In this document: positions 8,819 to 15,844 of the stretch, piece by piece
Position numbering within the stretch: position 1 is the stretch's first letter
How the letters are laid out: each line of letters starts with the position of its first letter
Source of the DNA: Gammaproteobacteria bacterium
Lineage (GTDB): Bacteria > Gemmatimonadota > Gemmatimonadetes > Longimicrobiales > Gaopeijiaceae
Length of the DNA stretch: 64,000 bases
Direction: 5' to 3'
NCBI GenBank assembly: GCA_028819075.1
Contig: JAPPMM010000018.1
Coordinates: 1 to 64,000 of the forward strand
Program-made: the position numbers and the translations under genes
Notes under the pieces: generated by a model
The model's input: only the letters and a program-made list of their open reading frames with translations
The model's database searches: none
What the model was told of the DNA's origin: nothing

Positions 8819-11124
8819 GGCACCCGCAGGGGCTCGCTACGCGATCCTCCAAACTGTTCGCCGTCCACGGAGACGCTCACTCCCCCGGGTTCCACTTCGA
8901 CATGCAGCGTCCGGCCTCGCGCGATAACCGGCCCCAGCGACACGCGGGCGGGACCATCCGGCAGCGGCCTCACCTCCATGCCCGACGCATCCACGTGAAG
9001 CCCGGCGAATCCGCGCGCCATCAGATCGATGATCCAGGAGTGCTGATAGTCGTCGATGCCCCGGAAGTGGCAGGCGCGACCCGTGTACGGGTTGTAGTGC
9101 TCGAAGCAGTTGGGCCGGCCGGGATCGCCATCCGTGAACATCATGCGCGCGAAGCGGATGAGCATGTCGGCCGCGAGCCTGCCGGCCCGCTCGCTGCCGC
9201 CGCGCCAGCAGCGTAGCAGCCCTTCGATCACGTGGCTCGTCGTCATCGGCCACACCCGTCCGTTCCAGGGACAGTTGCGGCGTTTTCCGCGCCAGATGCC
9301 CTCCGCAGAGAAGCGCGGATCGTCCACGCTGGACGACGGCAGGGGGAAGGGGGTGCCGAAGGTGGCGGGATCCTCGAGGTGGTCAAGCAGGGCGTCGAGG
9401 CGGGCACGGCCCACGCGTCCGGTGAGCAGCGGGTAGAACCCTACCGCCGCCTTCACGCCGGTACGTTCGCCGGTGCGCCCGTCCACGTCGGTGAACAGCC
9501 GAGCCTCCGCCGACCACATGCGTTCGTCGATCGCCTCCCAGCAACGGTCCGCGAGCCCCCGCCATTCGGCCTCGTCGCCCGGCCGTTCCAGACGCCGCGC
9601 CACCGACCCCAGGGCGCGGAACAACTGGTGCGCGTACACCGTGACGTCGATCCCCTTGAGGCGGAGCCGGGGACGCCATCCCGCCACGTCGGCCTCCTCG
9701 TCCACGGCCATGTACCGCGACATGTACTCCTGTCCCGTCTCGAAGTGGTTTGTGACCGTGAACATCCCCGACGACTCCGGGTCGCGCGCCGCCGTCAGCC
9801 AGCCGGCGTAGCGCGACAGTCCCTCGTAGCAGCGCCCCAGCGCCGCCGCATCGGGCTGCATGTCGTCGACCGCGAGCAGCGCGTCGCCCCAGTTGGCGTG
9901 ATAGAAGTCGGTTCCCTCGAGGCGTTCGGGATAGAGCCGACCGTGAAAGGAGCCGTCGGGCTTCTGGTTGTCGACGAAGTTCAACAGCGAGCCCCACGCC
10001 TCCCGCCCGCCTCTGCGCCAGCGCATCTCCATCATGTGGCACTGCGCGCTGTAGGTGATCGGCACGTGGAAGTACTCCGGGCCCTCGGCGATGGCCGGGT
10101 GCCGGATCGGGTCCCATCGACCCTCGACGCGGTTCAGGCCCAGGCCGTAGATGCGGTAGTCGAAGTAGCGGTCGAGGTATGGATCACCACACCGGAAATG
10201 AGGGAAATCGGCGAAGAAGGATTCCCAGGTGGGCTGGTGCGTCGGCAATTGCGAAGCCGCGCTTCTGGATTGGGCACCATCCGGCCTGAGCGTCAGTCTG
10301 ATGGTCGGCGAATTGCCGTCGTCGATCCCCGCCAGCGGAAGGGCGACGGCGATCCAGATCCACCCGGATCGGCTTTCGTCCACTTCGGAGTGCAGTGCCC
10401 CATCGGGTCTGGACACGAAGGCAGCGCCCGCGCCGGACACAGGGTCGAAGCCCGCGCTTTCTCCTACGGTGCCGGACGCGTGATCGGCGGTCGCGGGGGT
10501 TCCAATCCCGCCTTCCGCAAACGGCGAATGCCGCCATTCGGGCTCGCTACGCCCCTCGGACGCCGCGATGCTCCTCCACGCAGGCGAAACCGAGCCCCCG
10601 AGCTCCATGCGCAGCACCAGTTCCTGCCCGCGCCGGTCCGACACGGTCCGCGTCCAGCCCACGCCGCCTTCCGTGGACACCGCCGCACAGGTCGCGTCGG
10701 CCGGCTGCGCCGTGAAGCCGACCAGGTGACCCTCGAATCCGCGGGGAATATGCCAGGACGATTCCAGGATTCCGCCCGGCAACACCTGGCGCCGCTCCTC
10801 GACGAGGACGCCTCGCTCATCCAACCACGCGGCGTCCAACCGCCCGGGCCGCCACCTGAGCGCGGCCGACTCACGGCCGCCCGGCCCCCGCCTCGCTCCA
10901 CGGAGGGGGTTTTCCCGCCCATCGGGACGCACGAGCGCCACCGAAAACCCCGGACCGACCTCGTGCTGCAGCACGTGCACGGGATCCCAGAACCCCGGCC
11001 GGTGCAGCCGGCGCGGGAACGGCGGCGCCCAAACCACGCCGTCCAGCCCCCCCAGAAACCACTTGTCATCACGGGCCAGCGCCGCGATGCGTGCCCTGGG
11101 GGACACGGAGGGACTTGGCCTCAC
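8806..11124 (-). CDS. MGH1-like glycoside hydrolase (trehalase/GH63-like barrel)
   Basis: A 772-residue protein whose C-terminal about 450 residues form an (alpha/alpha)6-barrel glycosidase like mannosylglycerate or glucosylglycerate hydrolases and other GH63-clan enzymes. Signs are YLDRYFDYRIYGLGLN, the WDP plus EGPEYFHVPITYSAQ block, and NCPWNGRVWPMTTSHVIEGLL, equivalent to the late W-G-x-x-W-P motif of the clan. The first 300 residues are a beta-sandwich-like region. No signal peptide is seen. It is the first gene of the sugar operon and overlaps the ATPase gene. The start could be the GTG at 11124 or a nearby internal GTG. Together with the second hydrolase it would break down the imported sugar. 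Confidence 0.78.
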   Translation of the reverse strand: MRPSPSVSPRARIAALARDDKWFLGGLDGVVWAPPFPRRLHRPGFWDPVHVLQHEVGPGFSVALVRPDGRENPLRGARRGPGGRESAALRWRPGRLDAAWLDERGVLVEERRQVLPGGILESSWHIPRGFEGHLVGFTAQPADATCAAVSTEGGVGWTRTVSDRRGQELVLRMELGGSVSPAWRSIAASEGRSEPEWRHSPFAEGGIGTPATADHASGTVGESAGFDPVSGAGAAFVSRPDGALHSEVDESRSGWIWIAVALPLAGIDDGNSPTIRLTLRPDGAQSRSAASQLPTHQPTWESFFADFPHFRCGDPYLDRYFDYRIYGLGLNRVEGRWDPIRHPAIAEGPEYFHVPITYSAQCHMMEMRWRRGGREAWGSLLNFVDNQKPDGSFHGRLYPERLEGTDFYHANWGDALLAVDDMQPDAAALGRCYEGLSRYAGWLTAARDPESSGMFTVTNHFETGQEYMSRYMAVDEEADVAGWRPRLRLKGIDVTVYAHQLFRALGSVARRLERPGDEAEWRGLADRCWEAIDERMWSAEARLFTDVDGRTGERTGVKAAVGFYPLLTGRVGRARLDALLDHLEDPATFGTPFPLPSSSVDDPRFSAEGIWRGKRRNCPWNGRVWPMTTSHVIEGLLRCWRGGSERAGRLAADMLIRFARMMFTDGDPGRPNCFEHYNPYTGRACHFRGIDDYQHSWIIDLMARGFAGLHVDASGMEVRPLPDGPARVSLGPVIARGRTLHVEVEPGGVSVSVDGEQFGGSRSEPLRVPWAP

Positions 11125-11161
11125 GATACCGAGACCCTGACGACGTACGGAACCTCGAACT

Positions 11162-11176
11162 CATCGACAATCGATG
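11162..11176. promoter_or_regulatory. Inverted repeat upstream of the sugar operon
   Basis: CATCGA-CAA-TCGATG is a perfect 6-base inverted repeat about 40 bases upstream of the first gene of the operon. It is placed like an operator for a sugar-responsive repressor, though no regulator gene lies in the window. The remaining sequence between this site and 11379 shows nothing else I can support. Confidence 0.3.
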
Positions 11177-11379
11177 GAGGACCGGGGTGCGTGAGTGCGG
11201 GTTCCGGGCGGGACATGACCCGATCCTCCTGACCGGCGGGGGCAACGAAGGCGCGAACGTTTCAGAGGACAACCTCGAAGGTACTGTTCGAGCCTCCGGG
11301 ATGTCACGCACACGCGCGCACCGCTGTTGGCCGCGGGAATCGGGACTCCGCTGCCGGAAGGCTACGATCCGGAGTGGAG

Positions 11380-12114
11380 CTAACGGCCGGCGCGCCACCC
11401 GGCATTGGCCGCCCATTTGTCGCGGGCGTCTGCGTACGCTTGATAGTCTGCCGGAGGTGTTTGTCCCTCGGCAGCCGCCTGGCTCCTAGCGTCCTCGATC
11501 TGTTCTTCCAGCGGCGGGAGGCCGACCGCGTCGCGGCGTTCGGCAAGCTTGTGCGGATCTTCCACGCCGCCCGGTGAGAGACTCCCTTCGGCGTCCCAAT
11601 CGAGCTGAGTGCCGTAGCGCTGCGGGCGGCCCTCGAAGAATCGGATCCGGTCCTCCAGCATGGCGGCGTGCGCAGGATCCGCCTTCCCTTCTCGTGCCGC
11701 CGCCGTGAGAAGCGGCAGTGTTCGCCGGAGCAGGTCGGGCTCCGAGATCGCGTGCTGGAGTATCAGCCAGGCCGCCTCTGCTCCGTCAGAACCGACCACG
11801 TCGGAACCCGGCCATCCGACCGACTCGATGATGCGCCGAAGCCGCCGGGCATTGCGTTGGTGCACCTGCGCCATCCGAGGTTCATAACCGGCGTTGAAGA
11901 GCTTGCCGGACGCTGCGAGTTCGGCACGCACGGAGCGGTCCAGCCGGGCCATCTCCAGGAGATCGCGCCGCAGGGGCCGGGGCTGGCTCGACTTCCCGGA
12001 GACGGTGTGGTGTGCCACATGAGCGGACGCCCGGCGATTCGTCGCGGGGCGGTTCTTGTCCGGTCCGCTGGTCACGGCGCCAGCAGGCTTGGGGCCCGTA
12101 TCGTCCTTGGTCAT
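11380..12114 (-). CDS. DUF6624 domain protein
   Basis: A 244-residue protein of unknown function. Residues 55-200 match the DUF6624 pattern: repeated short helices, then RIIESVGWPGSDVVGSDGAEAAWLILQHA, AAMLEDRIRFFEGRPQRYGTQLDW and the closing RRDAVGLPPLEEQIE. The W-P, QHA and YGTQ elements are the family hallmarks. The first 50 residues are low-complexity and polar, so the true start may be an internal ATG such as the one before ARLDRS. There is no signal peptide. The neighbours are gene fragments, so the context gives no functional clue. Confidence 0.7.
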   Translation of the reverse strand: MTKDDTGPKPAGAVTSGPDKNRPATNRRASAHVAHHTVSGKSSQPRPLRRDLLEMARLDRSVRAELAASGKLFNAGYEPRMAQVHQRNARRLRRIIESVGWPGSDVVGSDGAEAAWLILQHAISEPDLLRRTLPLLTAAAREGKADPAHAAMLEDRIRFFEGRPQRYGTQLDWDAEGSLSPGGVEDPHKLAERRDAVGLPPLEEQIEDARSQAAAEGQTPPADYQAYADARDKWAANAGWRAGR

Positions 12115-12196
12115 CGTTTGTACCTACTGTCACCACCAGCCGTCTGCCGCGAGGCATGTCGTCGCCTGAGCGGTGGTACGTTACAGTTCTCATCCA

Positions 12197-12287
12197 ATGA
12201 TCCTTGGCTTTCGCCACCGAGGCCTCGAACGTCTTCCGCTTCGACGGTCGCGACGTCAGGGATGTGGACTTGACCGACTACCACTAG
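12197..12287 (+). pseudogene. HigB toxin remnant with an internal deletion
   Basis: The ATG at 12197 opens MILGFRHRGLERL, the classic first residues of a HigB-family mRNA interferase. A second frame then ends in FRFDGRDVRDVDLTDYH and stops at 12285-12287, the classic HigB C-terminus (VDYEDYH in many members). About 60 residues between them are missing and the two ends are in different frames. The toxin cannot be functional. The intact antitoxin gene follows 12 bases later. Confidence 0.75.
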
Positions 12288-12299
12288 GAGGACCGTGAG

Positions 12300-12590
12300 G
12301 TGCCGATGAAGAACCCACCGCATCCGGGCCTGTCCGTGCGCCATGATTGTCTGGAGCCGCTGGGGCTCACCGTGACGGAGGCAGCGCGGAGGCTGGGGGT
12401 TAGCCGCAAGCAGCTTTCGGAACTTGTCAACGGCCGTTCGGGCATCTCTCCCGAAATGGCGATCCGGCTGGACATGGCGTTTGGAGGCGGCGCGGATACC
12501 TGGTATCGCCTTCAGGCGGCCTACGACCTTGCGCAGGCCATGAAGAACGCCGGCCGGATCCACGTCGAGCGGATAGCGACCCCCGTTTGA
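12300..12590 (+). CDS. higA: HigA-family antitoxin (Xre helix-turn-helix)
   Basis: A 96-residue addiction-module antidote. The start MKNPPHPG and the helix-turn-helix [35 protein letters not shown] are diagnostic of HigA, which binds HigB and represses its own operon. A GGAGGA ribosome-binding site at 12287-12292 is 7 bases from the GTG at 12300; the ATG at 12306 is the alternative. The length is normal and the gene looks intact, but its partner toxin immediately upstream is deleted, so this is now an orphan antitoxin or stand-alone regulator. Confidence 0.85.
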   Translation: MPMKNPPHPGLSVRHDCLEPLGLTVTEAARRLGVSRKQLSELVNGRSGISPEMAIRLDMAFGGGADTWYRLQAAYDLAQAMKNAGRIHVERIATPV

Positions 12591-12648
12591 CGGTCGATCC
12601 GCCTGCCGGCAACGTTTCAATCGGTACCCTCCAGCATGATGAGGGACT

Positions 12649-12798
12649 CCCAGGCTCCGCCTGCGCCTGTTCCAGTCTCAGGTCCAGTTTCGCACCCAGC
12701 AGATCGATGTTGTCGGCCAGCCACGGGGTGAAGTGGCGTGCCTCGTCGGGCCAGGCCTCCCGCAAACTCACACGCTTCAGCGGGTTTATCTCCGCCAT
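12649..12798 (-). pseudogene. N-terminal remnant of a DUF4268-type nuclease-like protein
   Basis: From the ATG at 12798 the minus strand reads MAEINPLKRVSLREAWPDEA and continues RHFTPWLADNIDLLGAKLDLRLE. This is the very conserved opening of proteins annotated DUF4268, often linked to PD-(D/E)XK-like endonucleases and defence loci. After about 45 residues the similarity ends and the frame runs into antisense of higA. The rest of the gene, normally some 300 residues, is missing. The family call is from memory of the N-terminal pattern. Confidence 0.6.
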
Positions 12799-12802
12799 CG
12801 TA

Positions 12803-13115
12803 CCTCTCTCCTCTAGCACCTCTGTGCCTGGTTCAATTCGCCGGCCCACTGACTAGCCGCGGCGAAGCCGAGTCGTGCGGCCGGCGCCTTAACGACGCGA
12901 CGGCCTCGCTTGGATCACCAGACACGGCGTGTGGAGCAAAAAGTCCGCGATGTCACGACCAGACGATTCTGCGTGGTCAGGATCACCGGAGAGACCGGCC
13001 CATCCGAAGTTTCCTTTCGCCACTGACCCGATGTCGGCACAGCAAATCGTCATTTCGTGCATCTGTCAGCTTCCGGCTCGCAGCATTTCCGCAGCCGCAA
13101 GAGTGCGTGTTGTCG
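12803..13115. other. Non-coding stretch
   Basis: About 310 bases between the nuclease remnant and the metallo-beta-lactamase-like gene. I see no supported gene, RNA or clear repeat. It is probably decayed sequence belonging to the same degenerate patch. Confidence 0.5.
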
Positions 13116-14594
13116 TCAGCCCGCGCAGGCGGATACCTCCGGGTGGGCTGTCCAGGCGTCGAAGGACTCGCCTCCCGCCGACAGCATCAATGCTGTGGAT
13201 TCGCCGGGAGCGAGATCCGTTCGCGCGGTCGGTCCCAATTCGGTTCCGGTGGACAGATGAACCTCAACGCGCACGGCGCAGAGCACCTCCTGAGTCGTGT
13301 TCTCGACCGTTCCGACGAATGCGGCCCGCGCGGCATCGAATGAGAGGATCAGGCGGGCACCCCTCCGGGTCTTGTCCCAGGTTTCGCTTGAGGCGATGTA
13401 TTCGCCCGATTCCTCGCCCTCTTCGTCGTGCTCACCCTCCTCACCGTGCTCATCGCCTGCGCCGTGTTCGCCGCCCTCTTCACCCTCGCCGTGTTCGCCT
13501 TCACCCTCTGACTCGTGCTCCTCTCCGTCGTCGCGGCCGTCCTCCCGGTCGCCATCCTCGCCTTCCATCGGCGGAAGCATGCCGTCGAGTTCCGCGTACA
13601 CCTGCTGGATCGCGCGAGAAGCCTGGCTCTCCGATAGCCACCAGTCCCCGAGTTCTCCGAAGTCGGCGCTGGCCTGCGCCTCCTCCAGGCTGAGACCCTG
13701 CCCGTGCAGACGACGGCTTTCGTCGATCACCTGCACCACGGCCTGACGGAACACCTCCAGCTCCTCCCGCAACACCTCGGGCGAATCGACGAAGCCATGC
13801 CCGGGGACGTAGGTCTCCACTTCCATCGCCTGCGCCCGCTCGATCATCGCGACCCATTCGGTCGGATACGCCGTGCGCATGGCGGGGAAGACGCGGTGCA
13901 GATAGGCCTCGCTCATGAAGAGGATGTCCTCTTCGGGAAGATGGACGACCAGGTCGCCGCCCGTGTGCGCGCGCCCCAAGAAGAGGATCTCGATGGTGCG
14001 ACCGCCCAGCTCGAGCACCTCGCGATTGTCCACCAGGCGGGTGGGCAGCATCACCGGCGGTGCGTCGGCGGGCCGGATGGGATTGGCGGCCATCGCCTCC
14101 AGCACTCGCGCCGAGGTGGGGTGGGCGATGAACTCGGCGTCCTCGGGGAAGGCGGAGTTGCCTGCGGTGTGATCGCCGTGGTCGGAGCAGATCACCACGT
14201 GGGTGATGGGCTGGTCGGTCACCGAGGCGATGTGGTCGATCAGGCGCTGGGTCTCGGCCACGTTACCCTGGCCATCCGCGACCAGCACGCCCTCGTCGGT
14301 CACCACGAACATGCTGACGGTCGTGAAGCGCTGGTCTCCGGCCGAGCGCAGCGCCTCGTACGAGTACACCCCTTCGGCCAGCTCCCGCAGCCGCGGGAAG
14401 TCCTCCTCGGTGTAGCCGCGCGCGAACGGGTCGGCGGTGCGGACCAGTTCGTCGGCCGCGACGGCGCCGGCATCCGCGCTGCTCCCGCCACCTCCCGCGT
14501 CATCCCCGGAACCGCCGCACGCAAGACCGGCGAAGGGGATCGAGAGGAAGATCGCCCTCAGGATGCTGACTCGTGCGGTCTGTTGGTGGTGCAT
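13116..14594 (-). CDS. Metallo-beta-lactamase-fold lipoprotein with acidic/His-rich segment
   Basis: A 492-residue secreted protein. ATG at 14594 follows a GGGAG ribosome-binding site and starts a signal peptide with lipobox FAGLACGG. Residues about 45-330 have the MBL layout: MFVVTDEGVLVADGQGN, the metal-site loop ICSDHGDHTAGN, LGRAHTGGDLVV and VPGHGFVDS. The loop lacks the first His of the HxHxDH motif (Ser in its place), so the site may hold one metal or be altered. A highly acidic stretch with several His (about residues 345-400: Glu, Gly, Asp and His runs) follows. A C-terminal domain of about 90 residues (LSTGTELGPTARTDLAPGES) resembles small beta domains next to metal-handling proteins. 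Function unknown; hydrolase or metal binding are both possible. Confidence 0.7.
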   Translation of the reverse strand: MHHQQTARVSILRAIFLSIPFAGLACGGSGDDAGGGGSSADAGAVAADELVRTADPFARGYTEEDFPRLRELAEGVYSYEALRSAGDQRFTTVSMFVVTDEGVLVADGQGNVAETQRLIDHIASVTDQPITHVVICSDHGDHTAGNSAFPEDAEFIAHPTSARVLEAMAANPIRPADAPPVMLPTRLVDNREVLELGGRTIEILFLGRAHTGGDLVVHLPEEDILFMSEAYLHRVFPAMRTAYPTEWVAMIERAQAMEVETYVPGHGFVDSPEVLREELEVFRQAVVQVIDESRRLHGQGLSLEEAQASADFGELGDWWLSESQASRAIQQVYAELDGMLPPMEGEDGDREDGRDDGEEHESEGEGEHGEGEEGGEHGAGDEHGEEGEHDEEGEESGEYIASSETWDKTRRGARLILSFDAARAAFVGTVENTTQEVLCAVRVEVHLSTGTELGPTARTDLAPGESTALMLSAGGESFDAWTAHPEVSACAG

Positions 14595-14623
14595 GAGATG
14601 TACTCCCGGAACAGAAAACCTTC

Positions 14624-14652
14624 TGGACATCGCTGGCATCCCATTGTAGAAT
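14624..14652 (+). promoter_or_regulatory. Sigma70-like promoter for the gliding-type ABC operon leader
   Basis: TGGACA at 14624-14629 and TAGAAT at 14647-14652 are separated by 17 bases, a near-consensus arrangement. Transcription would begin around 14659, giving a leader of about 135 bases before the ATPase start codon. Confidence 0.55.
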
Positions 14653-14658
14653 CGTTCG

Positions 14659-14755
14659 CCCCCGCGCGAAAACGGGGGAGACCAGCGAGTTGCTCGCGCG
14701 CGGGAAGGCACGGGCTGCCCGGGCCGCGCGATGATGCGATTCGCGCGGCCTTTTT
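14659..14755 (+). ncRNA. Structured leader or small RNA, candidate attenuator
   Basis: The expected transcript contains a 6-base stem (CCCCCG...CGGGGG, 14660-14677), a short stem (GCGAG...CTCGC, 14685-14697) and the terminator hairpin at 14722-14750. CGCGCGG at 14697-14703 can pair with CCGCGCG at 14724-14730, which is part of the terminator's 5' arm. Two mutually exclusive folds are therefore possible, as in transcription attenuators. No protein-coding leader peptide is obvious, and I do not recognise a known riboswitch class. A free small RNA ended by the terminator is the alternative. Confidence 0.45.
14722..14755 (+). terminator. Rho-independent terminator in the ABC operon leader
   Basis: GGCCGCGCGA at 14722-14731 and TCGCGCGGCC at 14741-14750 form a perfect 10-base stem with a 9-base loop, followed directly by TTTTT. 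It points in the same direction as the ABC operon and lies 40 bases before its first start codon. No plus-strand gene ends upstream, so it cannot be an ordinary end-of-gene terminator. Confidence 0.75.
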
Positions 14756-14794
14756 CGTGCACGGCACCGAGGAAAAACGCGGAAGGAGGAAGGA

Positions 14795-15844
14795 ATGATC
14801 GCCGTACAAGGGGTGACCAAGCGTTTCGGCCCCCTCCTGGCCGTCAACGACGTGTCGTTCGAGGTGGACCGGGGCGAGGTGGTGGGGTTTCTCGGCCCCA
14901 ATGCGGCCGGCAAGACCACGACCATGCGCATGCTGACCGGCACGCTGCAGCCCGATTCGGGCGTGGTGCTGTTCGACGGCGTGCCCATCGAGACCGACCT
15001 CAGGGAAGCCAAGCGGCGCGTGGGCTATCTGCCCGAGGCGAACCCGCTTTACGACGACATGCTGGTCGCCGAGTATCTCGAGTACGTGGCCGAGATCCGC
15101 CGGATTCGGGGCGTGGATGCCCGGCGCGCGGTCCGGGACGCGGCGGAGGAGACCGCGCTGGAGGCGGTCTTCTTCCGCCCGATCGGGGAGTGCTCCAAGG
15201 GATATCGGCAGCGCATCGGGCTCGCGGCGGCGATCCTGCACCGTCCCGAGATCCTGGTGCTCGACGAGCCTACCGAGGGCCTCGACCCGAACCAGCGGGT
15301 GGAGATCCGCAAGCTGATCAACGCGCTGGGCGCAGAGCGCACGGTGCTCCTCAGCACTCACGTCATGCAGGAGGTCGAGGCCACCTGCCAGCGGCTGCTG
15401 ATCATTTCGGGCGGCCGGCTGGTCGCCGACGGCACCGTGGCCGATCTGGCGGCCGACCGCACCGGCGGCGCCTTCTACCTTGTCGAAGCCGAAGGGGATG
15501 ACGTGTCCGAGGCCCTTGCCGCCCTGGAAGGCGTTTCCTCCGCCACAGCGGAAACCCACGAAGGGCGCACCCGCGTGCGTCTGGAGGTCGCGTCCGGCGC
15601 GGAACTGCGCCCCACCATCTTCCAGCTCGCCACCCGCCGCGGGTGGGCGCTCTGGGAGCTGCATCGCGAGCAGGCCAACCTGGAGCGGGTCTTCCGGTCC
15701 CTCACCGCGAACGGCGGGGATGGCGGGGACGAAGAAGCCGGCGGTGACGGCGCCGGGACCGCGATCGCGTCGGAAGCTGGCGAGACGGCTCCGTTGGCGG
15801 ACGATGACGCCGCGACAACGCCGGCGGAGGAGGTGGAAGAATGA
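14795..15844 (+). CDS. Gliding-type ABC transporter ATPase (GldA-like)
   Basis: A 349-residue ABC ATPase. It has Walker A GPNAAGKTTT, the signature region CSKGYRQRIGLAAAI (a K-G variant common in GldA/NatA-type exporters) and Walker B LVLDEPTEGLDP. The C-terminal extension after residue 230 includes the DUF4162-like region and ends in an acidic Ala/Glu-rich tail. A strong ribosome-binding site (AAGGAGG) precedes the ATG. It overlaps the next gene as ATGA. With the GldF/GldG-like protein downstream it forms an ABC system linked in Bacteroidota to gliding or secretion; in other phyla its role is not known. Confidence 0.87.
   Translation: MIAVQGVTKRFGPLLAVNDVSFEVDRGEVVGFLGPNAAGKTTTMRMLTGTLQPDSGVVLFDGVPIETDLREAKRRVGYLPEANPLYDDMLVAEYLEYVAEIRRIRGVDARRAVRDAAEETALEAVFFRPIGECSKGYRQRIGLAAAILHRPEILVLDEPTEGLDPNQRVEIRKLINALGAERTVLLSTHVMQEVEATCQRLLIISGGRLVADGTVADLAADRTGGAFYLVEAEGDDVSEALAALEGVSSATAETHEGRTRVRLEVASGAELRPTIFQLATRRGWALWELHREQANLERVFRSLTANGGDGGDEEAGGDGAGTAIASEAGETAPLADDDAATTPAEEVEE

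Noticed and set aside
11287..11383. Plus-strand frame ending in LLAAGIGTPLPEGYDPEWS, which looks like the C-terminus of a real protein
   Set aside because: No start, no upstream similarity and only about 30 readable residues; too little to call even a pseudogene with confidence.
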